Shown here one piece after another: positions 24,701 to 35,989 of a stretch of DNA of 64,000 bases; the stretch's first letter is position 1; the number at the start of each line of letters is the position of its first letter. The translations under genes and the position numbers were made by a program. The stretch is taken from assembly GCA_018907035.1 (NCBI GenBank), contig JACCIC010000095.1, forward strand, positions 610,001 to 674,000, read 5' to 3'. The notes beneath the pieces were generated by a model. The model did not search any database. It was given only the letters and a program-made list of their open reading frames with translations, and was not told the DNA's origin. The DNA is from Sycobia sp. Sy_11. Its lineage: Eukaryota > Arthropoda > Insecta > Hymenoptera > Epichrysomallidae.

Positions 24701-24715
24701 CTATATATATAGTAT
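24701..24715. repeat. SINE target-site duplication, right copy
   Basis: CTATATATATAGTAT immediately adjoins the 5' end of the minus-strand SINE. Confidence 0.85.
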
Positions 24716-25765
24716 TAATTTTTTTTCAGTATTAATCAGTTTAAACATCGTTATTATTACAATTCGCCGTTACGTTTCAAAATAATAAGTACCGTGGAAG
24801 AAAAAAAATCTATTCATCATGTAAAAATAAAAATGAGCGTTTCGGCAATGTTCGACAAGCGATCCACAAAAGAATCATGATTTATGTCTACATCAATATA
24901 TACATATATTTGTGTGCACATGCGTGTCTGTCTTTAGTATGTTTGTGACGAGATATATAACGCACGAGGTTGGAATCGATGACGAATGTATATAAAATAG
25001 ATACCATATACATATGTAAGAGAGTATTCGATTCGTCTTACTATGTATCAGACTCATAGCGCATCAGTTTCAGATTGTTCAAAAACACATGACTGTTGTT
25101 ATGACATTTTTAATGATTATCCAGTTATTATCTTGTATACGAACCATTATTATTAGTTGCCGATCGCTTGCAGCTCTATTATCATAGATAATGGTCCGAT
25201 AAACGTTTGCGGGGCCATTGTTTCCTTTGCGTAAGTCGAATACAGCGTGAATCATTTTCTAGAGCGCGCTATAACGATCAATCTTAACAGATAATACCGC
25301 GCAATCTCAGTTCTTAATATACGATAGATTGTGAGACATTTTTTATTAAAATCAGCTGATGCCTGTTTTTTAACGTTATATACAGATTATGAAGATATTT
25401 GAATGTGAATATATTCCAATCTTTTTTATATAACATTTGGCAGGGATGAAGTATTCCAATTCATTATTTGCAGTGGACATTTATGCCAAAAGCAGTTGTG
25501 ATTTAGCAGCTTCATCTTTCTAGAGAGTAAACGCGTAGGAATCATTGAAAACGTTCAAGTTGAGTTAATTAATAAAAAAAACTTAGGACAATAATGTAAA
25601 ATTTTATGATAATTTTTAAAATAATAAGAATATAATTTCTTTAAATATTCCTAATTTTATATTTCAATATGAGCATAAGATTATTATTATTCTTTTTATT
25701 ATTTACATCCTTTGAAAACAATCAAGTAGTGTACAGTGTATGAATATGGCAAACGTAATGTACAA

Positions 25766-25768
<3 letters not shown>
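24716..25768. other. AT-rich non-coding stretch
   Basis: No gene, RNA or ordered repeat recognised. Confidence 0.55.

Positions 25769-25820
<52 letters not shown>
25769..25820. repeat. (AT)n microsatellite
   Basis: About 52 bases of AT. Confidence 0.95.
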
Positions 25821-25824
<4 letters not shown>

Positions 25825-26817
25825 AATATTTAATAGGGAGAAGATGTCTTTTGAATAATGTCAAGCGAAAAAACTTATTTGATAAAAAATTTATGCACTC
25901 ACCCATAAACTGTGTCTTTGATCGAATTTTCGCTTAGCCCGAATTATCAGTGTTATCGATGCCTTTCGATTCGACGACAGCTTATTATCATTGTTTCAAA
26001 ATAGTTTAACCGGGAAAAATAGGCTTTTGTTTTGTGACGCGACCCGTGCGCGTGGCCTTACGTATTTGTCAACGTCGTGCGCTATTTGCCGCCTCGCCGC
26101 GTATTTTTCAACTTATTTAGCCGCGAATTTTCCTTTCGCGCAAATTCTAACGGCATCGTTCGTTTTTTTTTTACTGATGCTAGCAGTTTGCCTTGCTTAG
26201 CCGCATTTTGACACCCACAAAGCGCTTCAAAATTGTGTTTTCGAGATGGATCCACTTTGTATTATGACGGTCAACTTTTATTCCGACAACCCCCTCAAGA
26301 GACTGAAAAAGTGGATTTTTGCACGTTTCGTGCAATGAGTATACTCTGTTTCGAGTAATAATAAATGTAAGTCGCGGCTAATTATAGTTATGCATGCCCT
26401 TATATGGGTCGATCATATATTACTGAAAAGTTTCAAATAAATTCGTCGACCGGTTGAGCGAAGTGAGAACGTTTTTCATATTTGATTTACATTTTGTTAT
26501 AAAACTTAAAAAAAAACAGTTCCAATTTCTTCGAAGAAACCACGAAGCAGCGATCAATACAAGTAAATAAAGTGAACGATTTATTAAAATGTGCAATAAC
26601 TAAATATTATGAAAAATATAGCCTTTACTACTTAATCGGTATCAATGCGCGTTCGACGGCCCGTTAAGGCCAAATTCAGAAAGTCTCATTTGACGATAAT
26701 AAATAAAAATTCTGTTTTTCTCGATCTGTTTGGCAGATTTAAGTTTTGTACAAAAAACAAAAAAAAAAAAAAGTAAGAACAGAAAAATGCGATACAAACT
26801 ACTTGAGGAGCAAAGAG
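25821..26817. other. non-coding stretch with CpG-containing core
   Basis: A 69-codon plus-strand frame (25991-26200) lies in moderately CpG-containing sequence but has no recognised motif. GGATCCACTTTG and GTGGATTTTTGCACG recur as loosely related motifs at 26.25-26.33 kb, which might be remnants of a repeat. An A-run is present at about 26756-26772. Confidence 0.4.
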
Positions 26818-27160
26818 TCATAAACTTGTAAGGCGCGCGTGGAGGTAAGGGTTATGGCACGTATTGTAAAACCAGATTAAACTGCCTCCGAGCTGTTTTA
26901 TTGTATCATACGGTCCGCGGTCGTCGCAGCTGTTTTCCGCGATGGCCCGCATGGCAGATGTCTTTGTTGCCTTATTACGTGACCCGCCGCCGCGCATCTC
27001 TCGAATTTTTCCGATGCCTCGCGGTGTGGTCGGGGGGGGGGCGGTGAAACGCGGGGGAAATATTTTATGCGATGCAGCCCTGCGTAATGCCTCCAGTTTT
27101 TTGTTATACATATATACAGGCTCGTCGGCTTTAATGCAGGGGTGCTCACGTACTCGGACC
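26818..27160. other. GC/CpG-rich block
   Basis: CpG-dense sequence including a G9 run near 27031-27039. Three overlapping frames (83-97 codons, both strands) are possible, none with recognisable domains. Could be regulatory DNA or an untranslated first exon. Confidence 0.3.
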
Positions 27161-27570
27161 TCTTACTTTATCAGACTTATAGATATAATATATATAAATG
27201 TTACGTGATTTTTGAGAAAAAATAGCCACACGCTTCAGGTGGTACCTGCCGAAATCCAATTTATTTGGATTTTCTCGAAATTCGACATATGCATTGCAGT
27301 ATGATATTAAAAAATTGTGAAAATTTTAGAAATTTTCATAGACTCCAGAAAAAAAGAAATTATAAGTATAGAAATATAAGTATAAAAATTATAACAGAAG
27401 AGACTGGCGGTTGGTTTCGATTGGAAAACCAACAGATAGTTTACGTTAAAGTAGCAACGTATTTACATAATTTCTTTTTCTTCAAAAACTACCAAACAGT
27501 AGTTCCAAAAAGTTAATTGAAACATTAGGATTTCGTATTTTAAGGTTTTGCAGCCGAACAATTGGCGAAG

Positions 27571-27912
27571 CTAGTAGACTTTGCTACCACGATTCCCTGA
27601 TTTTTCTACGACATTATCAATTGAGATTCCGGAAGAAATAAGACATAGATTAATTATCATAAAATTCAAATAACCACAAAATAAGGACCATAAAATATTT
27701 TGAATAAATACCCGAATAAGGAGGGTTGAGACCATGTCGAACACCAAATGCTTGATCAAGCCGCCCAATTTCGGTGGGGCGATGCTATCGGGCCACCGCA
27801 CTTGGAATTTCTGCTCGTACCTTTGTACGTATTCTTTCGCATGCATATGCGCGTGTGTAGCATCTACGTGATGGTCAGTTACCGATCGACAACTGAAAAA
27901 ATACCGCAGTTC
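27571..27912 (-). other. unrecognised open frame with splice-acceptor-like start
   Basis: On the minus strand, GGTATTTTTTCAG ends at 27893 and looks like a 3' splice site. The frame that crosses it stays open from about 27912 down to a stop at 27571 (about 113 codons). The first half has mixed, protein-like composition: it includes HMHAKEYVQRYEQKF, then a segment ending PPKLGGLIKHLV. The second half becomes hydrophobic and AT-driven. A possible donor AAAG/GTACGAG lies at about 27821. I do not recognise a family. It might be one exon of a larger gene, a fossil, or chance. Confidence 0.2.
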
Positions 27913-29774
27913 CCCTTAGATTTAACGTATCCGTGATCATAAATTCGTTGAGCACGTACGTACCTTGAAACTGCGCATTTTCCAACTATTTTCTCGGATC
28001 GCTAAATCCTCGGTATCTGCTTGATGGATTTTCAGAAAAACGAGACGCCCACAAAAAAAACGAACTCCACATTTGTCACAGGAAAACTTTGTTTATCCAT
28101 ACCGAATTATGTTCAAAAACAAAAAAGAAATACATAATCCATAGCAACGAAAAGTTCGTGTCGGTAGATTATTAAAAAACTGTAATAACACTGTATTTTC
28201 ACGCATAGACCTTGTTTAAAACGAAGATAAAAAATTCGCCGTTGATAAGATTCATTATTCACAGTCGTTATATTCTCATACTGCATATTGATTGTCCCGG
28301 GAAGAATCCGGTAAGCAATAAATGGGTCAGGATCCTAAAATTTACAAAATATATAGATTTTTTAAAAATCATACAGTGTAACATGTACGTAAATCGTCAA
28401 TAGCTCTTCAGTCCGATTCGGGCGATCTTCGACACACAACTAACTATTACGCGCACCTCGCGGCAACTATACTATTATTATATTATACTATCCAACTTAT
28501 TATTTGCTATACTATCTTACAATATTCCTTGATAAATACGTCACAATAGTTACAAAAAAAAAAAACTTAACAATCCCTAAAGCAGAACTCGACAGTATTA
28601 CCAACGAACAACTGATTTCGGTTAGAGATTAGAATTATTTTGCATTATTTTCTAATAGATTTAGGCCAACAACATTACTAAATTACACTTGTCATCTATG
28701 ACGATTATATGACTGTAAAATACCATTACGTGACGTTGCTACAAGCTAATACCATAATGAAATGGACGTTTCTTTTACTTAAAAATGATCACTGTTCTTA
28801 TATTGGAATATACTGAATTTTTTTGTCGTTGATCGAGAAATCATCATAGACCGTCAAATAATTTCAATTGAGCAGTACATACAGCGCTTTACAGAAAATT
28901 GATTCCAGATCAGCTTGTCACTTGTCAAGTTATAGACGATTTTTGAGCACGTATTTTACCAGTTATCTTTTTTGTTTTTATTCACACTTTTTTAGTATAT
29001 CGAAAAAATTACTCGTAGTTTTTGTTGACGCCATACTTGCAGTGCTTTTGGCGACCGAATTTTTCACACAAATCCAAGCGGTCATCAAGAAATCAAATTG
29101 TCAATTTGAGATGCGTTTATTATATTTTACCGACAACAATGTTAGAAATTTGTAATTTTTCTCCCTTAAGTTTCAAAATTCGGATTTTTTGGAGGTTATG
29201 AGGATCCTTACTGTTTTTGAAAAAAAAATCCATTTCACTTTTTAATACTTTTTTACTGAACGACGACTATCCGTATAGATTGAACGGATATCGGCGATCT
29301 AATGCAATCACATACTTTTTCATTTAAATATTTTCATAGATTATTTTACAATTAGGTATAATAAAGATATCGCGCTACTATTGTCAACAATATAATTGTA
29401 AAATAACGAATTCAAAATTCAAATTCACGATTGCGCTAGCCAAATATCGTCTGCGTTATCGTACACGTATGATATGCTAAATACATACTATTTATATATC
29501 GACCGAGCCACGCAGGAAAACTATTTCTCGTATGAGCATTATAAGAATCCACAAAGTATCTTTACGTAATCTGCACAATTATAAAGCGATTATTCTGGCA
29601 AAAATTGCTCAAGGTCGCGCATAACATTTGATAACTATACAAATTATAGGCGTATAAAACAGACATGCAAAATGAAAGAACGGTTATGGGAGCTCGAGGC
29701 TATGTTTGATCATCCAGCTTTCTAAGCTCTCGCGTTCGCGTGCTTGCCTGCTTGTTCTCCGTGTTCACGTCCAC

Positions 29775-29775
<1 letters not shown>
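27913..29775. other. AT-rich non-coding stretch
   Basis: No gene recognised. The longest open frame is 95 codons (28868-29155, plus strand) and has no recognised motif. Confidence 0.5.

Positions 29776-29820
<45 letters not shown>
29776..29820. repeat. (AT)n microsatellite
   Basis: About 45 bases of AT. Confidence 0.95.
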
Positions 29821-29823
<3 letters not shown>

Positions 29824-30014
29824 ATTTTGACAACGTCACACGCGAGGCCTAATAAATCGGGCCGCGTGCATAAATATTAGCATAAGTGACGGATTTGATC
29901 CAGTGTGTTTTTTTCGTCATGCGCTCCAGCGATTATTATAATGCGCGAGTGGCGCGAGATGCGTGTCGACACGCACGCGACGCTCTCGATATAAGCGCAA
30001 CGCGCGCAAGAGCG

Positions 30015-30117
30015 ATAAAAGTTAAGCAAAACTCGAATTATCTTGTTTTGTGTATGTGTGTGTGTGTAATTTACATATATATGAAGAAAGATAATTTGAG
30101 TTTTGCTTAACTTTTAT
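30015..30117. other. long hairpin (30-bp stem)
   Basis: Bases 30015-30044 and 30088-30117 are inverted copies of each other (ATAAAAGTTAAGCAAAACTC in the left arm). There is only one difference, at position 35 of the 300xx block, and in plus-strand RNA that becomes a G:U pair. The 43-base loop holds a short (GT)n run that can pair further with TTACATATAT through G:U wobbles. The fold could be a microRNA-like precursor, a tiny foldback transposon or a local inverted duplication. I see no match to a microRNA I know. Confidence 0.7.
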
Positions 30118-30844
30118 TTGAAATTGGCACTATATAGTTTAAAATTATTTAAGCAAGATCTTTTTCTGTCATTTTACATCGGAAAATTTCTAAATTATTA
30201 GGAAAATCGTAATTTTAAAATCACACGTAAAATAATTATTAATTATCGGCGTTGACGAAAAAATCTATTACTAAATTTCAGTCTTTATTACGCTTCATGA
30301 CGATTAACAGGGTATCACGGAAGAGCCGATTTAAGTTCAATCGAGTAAAAGTACCATTATGTTAATAAAGTATATAGTAATTTCATGATAAAAAAAAATT
30401 TAGCACCGAATCGGAAGTACGTATTTTTGTTCTCTCGAGATACATTGTTTTTGAACATATGCTCCTTTATTTACTTCAATTGCAATGGGCCATCTTGATT
30501 TTTTCATTTTTCATTTTTCCCTTACGAGCATAATTTATGTATTTCTAATATAAAATTAATGAAAGATTCAGTCCCCATCTGAGCTATAGTTGATTTTTTG
30601 TCAGCTTTTCAATATACCAATAAAATAGAGTTTGTACTCGAATAAGTGTATGAAAGTCCTTAATTAAACTCAATATCATTCCAGTTCAAAATAATAATTG
30701 AAAGCGCTTCACGTATGTTCACGAAACATATATATATATATAATTTCTGTAGCTTTTACATCATGGTAATTAACAACTACACATATCTTTGAATTTCCAT
30801 TTGGTTCTTTTCTATATACGAGTATGAAAATCCAATTAAGCTCT
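30118..30844. other. AT-rich non-coding stretch
   Basis: No gene recognised. Sequence around 30300-30510 (GGTATCACGGAAGAGCCGA, CAATGGGCCATCTTGATTTT) has the look of an old interspersed repeat, but I cannot assign it. Confidence 0.45.

Positions 30845-30908
<64 letters not shown>
30845..30908. repeat. (AT)n microsatellite
   Basis: About 60 bases of TA with one AAA interruption near 30854. Confidence 0.95.
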
Positions 30909-30911
<3 letters not shown>

Positions 30912-31229
30912 TCGAATTTTCAGTAATTACGCTGGAAGTAAGAGTAAAGCAATCCGTGCGAAAGTATACACCCAGCCCCGAAAGCTCCTCTCCAACATAT
31001 TATATATACATATATATATATTACATTTTTCGATACAGTTCTATCGAAGCGTACCCAACTTATCTTTCCCACTCGATTCGCCATTCACGAAAACCTTCAG
31101 AGCCCGAAATCCGATATGATATTAAATTCGCGTATTTACAATATCTCTCGTCGTCTCTAAAGCGTAAGCATATAATTTAGCCGCCTTCCATGTAGAATAC
31201 GTGTACACATACACAGGCATATAGAAAAA

Positions 31230-31476
31230 AAAGCTCCTCCGCGTCCATTTCACAAGCGCACGTTCCACGCGGATGCTTTGCATTTGCGCGCGCGCGCGAG
31301 CGTACGAAAACCGCCCGATTTCGCATTCTCCCTCCCTCTCTCCCTCCCTCTCTGTCCCTCTCGCTCCCCCGCGTAAATCTAATTTATTATACCATGTGCG
31401 CCTGCACGTGTCGTAACATCCCGCGTATCGCGCAGCGCGGCAGCCACAGCAACAGCGACGGGCGGGCCGGGGATGT

Positions 31477-31513
<37 letters not shown>

Positions 31514-31760
31514 AGAGAGAGAAAGAGGGAGTGAGGGAGAGGGAGAGAGATAAGCTTCAGCCGCACTACGTGAAGATTCGCGACCGAACGCAGGCGCGCT
31601 CGACAGTACGAAAAAGAATTTAAAGCAGGGCGGGGTACGGGGGTAAAGGGCGCTCGCGGGGAATTCCCTTTCCCGAACTAATGAGATTGCCAGTTTTCTA
31701 CCTCAAGCTCTGCCGAATATTTTGACGCTGTTCTCGCGGGCTGAATACATAAGCGCCCCC
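31230..31760. other. CpG-rich block with GA-rich core
   Basis: GCGCGCGCGCG at about 31288-31298, a (CCCT)n-type pyrimidine tract at about 31330-31375, a CAG/CGG-rich segment at about 31420-31470, and then GA repeats. It stands out sharply from AT-rich flanks and is a plausible regulatory or promoter island. No open frame of convincing coding character is present. Confidence 0.4.
31478..31550. repeat. (GA)n tract
   Basis: About 16 uninterrupted GA units, then GCGAGAGAGAGAAAGAGGGAG-type purine repeats. Confidence 0.92.
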
Positions 31761-31783
31761 TCTCATCTCCACTCCCTGGATAT

Positions 31784-31786
<3 letters not shown>

Positions 31787-31822
<36 letters not shown>
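31787..31822. repeat. (TC)n microsatellite
   Basis: About 18 TC units. Together with the (GA)n run 280 bases upstream it forms an inverted pair of simple repeats. Confidence 0.93.
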
Positions 31823-31825
<3 letters not shown>

Positions 31826-33040
31826 CCCCGCCGAGGGTTGTTGTCCTCGGGACTTATGCGAAGCGCGAAATATCACCATTACGGCCGTGCGATCCGAATG
31901 CTTCTTATTTCTTAGAAACGTGGTGGTATTTGGTTTTGATAACAAAAAGAAAAAGCCAATGGAGTATGAGAGAAGTGTCTCGCTACTCGGATTGATGCAT
32001 CCCAATGGAATCAAGTTTCTCGTCTCGTTAATCGAAGTGCAGTAATTAAGTCGTAGATTTGGAAGGGAAAGAATGTGTTATTTCAGATATTTTGGGAATT
32101 ATTCTATACGATGCTTGAAACTTCTTAAGGACTTTAATAAAACAACAAGATTTATTTAAAAATTTGTTATATATTTGCCGCGTCGAGAAAAATTTTTATG
32201 TAAGTTATACAATAACGTGTTCAAAATTAATCGTAAACTGTTCCAATTTAAAAAATTACCATACGCGGTTTGCGAAACATTTTACAAGATCAATGGCAAA
32301 TTTGAAAATGTTTATGTATAAAATTTCAGAGAAGTACCGTAAGTTTTTTTTAAGCTTTTTACAGTTTGTTATAAAATTACGGGGTACTGTAACAATTTTT
32401 ACTAAACAAATTTTATCCATTCACAATATTAGAGGGACGTAATTAGATCATGATCAATTTTAATTACTAAGCCTATTCGTTTCATTGGTAACTGCTATCA
32501 ATACAGACTAATGCTTAACATATATTACGTTAAAAAAATTAGAATGCTTATAGTAATAATTAATATATAGTAATACTTAATATAACTATAATATAATCAT
32601 TTGTTGTGAAATTTTTATACATCACAAAATTTGCACTGATACATTTATTACGTATGCAATCAATATCAAATATTTCATCACAAACTCTTGAAATAAAATA
32701 AAAATCATTAAAAACAATTATTCTAATTAAATTTATCCAGGAGAAAATAATGATTTTTTGTGTTTTTTTTTTTTTTTTTTTTTTTAAATAAAGTATTAAC
32801 GTTATTTTAGCATATGAGCATAAACCAGCATGCACATTATATACAGATAACGCGTCTCGATGATCTTGCATCACTTGATAAATTCGAATTCACGCGCGCG
32901 GTCGATAAGACGAAAGAGAGGATCGAACTAGGTGGATTTAACGAACATCGTCACTTTTCCCACGTACATTAATGAATATTGTTCATAACGGCCACGAACT
33001 ATGCTTCTGCTTCATTGTCATCATCATCGGCATCCTCTTC
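31823..33040. other. AT-rich non-coding stretch
   Basis: Includes a T23 run at about 32763-32785. No gene recognised. Confidence 0.55.
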
Positions 33041-33041
33041 T

Positions 33042-33180
33042 TGTTATCCTGCTTCTCCTTCTTCTTCTCCTTCTTCTTCTTCTTCTCCTTCTTCTTCTCC
33101 TCCTTCTTCTTCTCCTTCTTCTTCTTCTTCTTCTTCTTCTTCATCTTCTTCTTCTTCTTCTTCTTCTTCTTCTTGTTTTT
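33042..33180. repeat. imperfect (TTC)n polypyrimidine tract
   Basis: About 130 bases of TTC/TCC units. It is polypyrimidine on the plus strand and polypurine on the minus strand. Three overlapping open frames translate it as poly-Ser, poly-Phe or poly-Leu, which marks them as artefacts. Long homopurine-homopyrimidine mirror tracts of this kind can form triplex DNA. Confidence 0.93.
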
Positions 33181-33359
33181 GTTAATTCATTTGCGTTCAA
33201 TTGAAGTTTAGCATTTTATAGGGGGAGATTTCTGCGGTAAGATCTTGCAGGAAATTGGGCATATGGAAAAATCTATATGGGGAGCATTAGTTTCTCATTA
33301 TAGATACATTCTCGGTGTTGGATAAATTCATTATTATCCAATATTAGGAGTGGCTTCTA

Positions 33360-33992
33360 ATCTACTGAGAAACTTTCTCCAAAAATTTCAAGATTTGCAC
33401 CGATTAATTTTTTTTTAATCCAGCTGATTTTAAATTAACAGTAATAAAATGCAAAAATGCAATTGTTTTAATTACTTATTTAGTTTAATGTTTTCCTTTC
33501 ATTTTATCGCTATTTTATCCGAATAAACTGATTTATTTATTATTTATTTAAACTTGATTTAAAAATCTCATCTAATAAAAATTATACTCTTTTCATCATA
33601 TTTTTATTATATAACATATTATATTTGAATCACATTATTTTCTTAAAACATTATCCGGTATTTTTTATCAATTTTGTCGTTAAACATAGGTATCATCAAG
33701 AAATAAAGAAAATTTGTGATCTAAATGTAATATGATATATAATAAAAATATGATGAAAAGAGTGTAATTTTAATATTAGATTCGATTTTTTAATAAATTT
33801 TATATAAAGCATAAATAAATCAGTTTTAAATCATAATAAATCAAATGAAAGGAAAACATTAAACTAAATAAGTAATTTAAACAATTGCATTTTGATAAAA
33901 TTTTATTATTTTTAATTCAAAATCAGCTCAATTAAAAAAAAATTTATCGGAGAGCAAGTCTTGAAATTTTTGGCGAAACTTTTTCAGTAGAT
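33360..33992. mobile_element. foldback element with about 285-bp inverted arms
   Basis: The left arm (33360-33644) and the reverse complement of the right arm (33706-33992) align along their whole length with small gaps; shared blocks include ATCTACTGA at the outer ends, TTACTTATTTAGTTTAATGT, TTTTCCTTTCATTT, CTGATTTATTTAT and CTCTTTTCATCATATTTTTA. The spacer is about 61 bases. No open frame of note is present. It fits a non-autonomous foldback or MITE with very long inverted repeats. RNA read through it would form a duplex of roughly 280 bp, a possible source of endogenous siRNA. Arm divergence implies some age. I could not find a clear target-site duplication. Confidence 0.8.
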
Positions 33993-34350
33993 GTATTATT
34001 TCATCCAGTACATAAGTGTGCAAGCAGGAATCAATTGCGTATTTAAAAATGTCTCGATATAAAATATACAGAAATACTTTTGAACATACCAAATGAAAAC
34101 CTTACGTATATCAAATTTTCGATGTACGCATTATTAAACAAAGGGCGATTACCGTATTATTAGAAAGTCATTCATTGTAGAAATAATTTCGCGATAATCT
34201 AGATAAATTACGAAGCAACCCTTTTCAGCGCACGGTTAATACCGCGAGCATAATTATAATAATACTAATCATAAACTCTTTGTCTGCAGATGTTGCACTC
34301 GCCAGCACGTTTGCACCGCACTATACCAGAGACTAAAGAGTTATTGCCCA

Positions 34351-34352
<2 letters not shown>
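33993..34352. other. AT-rich non-coding stretch
   Basis: Nothing recognised. Confidence 0.5.
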
Positions 34353-34408
<56 letters not shown>

Positions 34409-34758
34409 GAATTAATTATAACGGACAACGTCGGAAAGCGCTCATCGCCTTTTTTCCGTATAAAAGCAATTAATTTTAATTTATCCGATAAGCAGTATAA
34501 AGTTTAGCTTAATAGACAAGCAAATGTAAGTTTTGTTTCTCGTTGAATTATTATAATATATATTGTTATTAGTATAATTATTTAAATAACAGTTTATTCA
34601 TTGTCTAATTCTAACAATATAAGCCTGGAGTTTATTAAGAATAATATGGACAATGAGTTTTGTTTTCACATAATATTGCCGAAAATTTTAATTTTATAGA
34701 GATCTATTCATTAATAAAAAAATGCGAGAATATAAAAATAATAAAGATATATATATAC

Positions 34759-34813
<55 letters not shown>

Positions 34814-35176
34814 ATGAAAAGCTCAAAAAACTCCCAATTATTTATAGCAACGTGAGCGCATCGAAATTAAAACTTCCTTTACATAATTGCGCGCGCCTGA
34901 ATTTTCAAAGAACGATGATTCGTTAAAGCATAGCATCCACTTTAAAACAGATGTAAAAATTATTATTATTGTTATTATTATTATACCATACCCATGTAAT
35001 TGCTCGCGTATGTTATAAAGACAGTCGGGAAGTCTCCTCTCGTGCCCGCGGAAATGGTCATTACAACTTCCATATATACAATTTGAATTTTCGAAAAACG
35101 AGCTACACGGTCCGTGACCTATCAAATTAAAGACTCAGCCGGGCTCTCCTGCCTATTCAATTTTGTAATTAAAGAG

Positions 35177-35222
<46 letters not shown>

Positions 35223-35486
35223 GTTATATGTTATGAATGAATGATATACCGTGCCGAGAAATTATAGATATCTATATATACAAAATCGGGCTCGAAATCG
35301 ACCGGCGTAGCTCGATTTTTTTTTCTCTTCAATCGAATTTAAAAATGAAAATGAAGTTAGATGAAACTAAAAAAATTTCCCGTACTGTATGTAAGCAAAT
35401 GTTCCATTTTAATAAATAGGTATGACTGTATATAAATATATGGCACTGAATAATAGTACTCGCGATAGAAATAAATAAATAAATAA

Positions 35487-35534
<48 letters not shown>

Positions 35535-35896
35535 ACATTTTGACAAATTGAACAAAAAGTTGGATTCTGATTAAGAACCTGAACCTCTTCTTAAAGGTTT
35601 CATAGTTTCAGACGCGCGTATACACTTTTAGAGTAAAAATATCTTTATATTTATGCGGCCGAGCAAATTTTCACCGGTAATATATAGATACGCGTAATTA
35701 TTAATTTTACGAAGAGCTTCTTCGTAAGCATTCCAAATATTATTCGTGAAAATTAAAAAATAAAAAATTACAAAATAAAATAAAACCAAAATAAGCGACG
35801 AATGTATTTTTGAATACTTTTTTCTTATCATTTTCATTTCAAGGTGCCTTCAGTCGCATGCATTGTCAGAGTATATACCGAAACGACAGAAAATTC

Positions 35897-35957
<61 letters not shown>
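34353..35957. repeat. five (AT)n arrays at quasi-regular spacing
   Basis: Arrays lie at about 34353-34405, 34764-34807, 35180-35219, 35491-35531 and 35898-35955. Starts are 411, 416, 311 and 407 bases apart. The fourth is preceded by (AAAT)n at about 35470-35490. The intervening sequences are AT-rich and without recognised genes. Confidence 0.9.
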
Positions 35958-35958
<1 letters not shown>

Positions 35959-35978
35959 CCGAATATTCGGTATTATAT
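35951..35978. other. perfect 28-bp palindrome
   Basis: A fully self-complementary sequence centred between 35964 and 35965, with core TAATACCGAATATTCGGTAT. It directly abuts and partly overlaps the end of an (AT)n array. It could be extruded as a cruciform; function unknown. Confidence 0.85.
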
Positions 35979-35989
35979 TATAACATGTT

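Noticed and set aside
32972..33211. Three overlapping frames with poly-Ser, poly-Phe and poly-Leu
   Set aside because: All are readings of the same imperfect (TTC)n tract in different frames.
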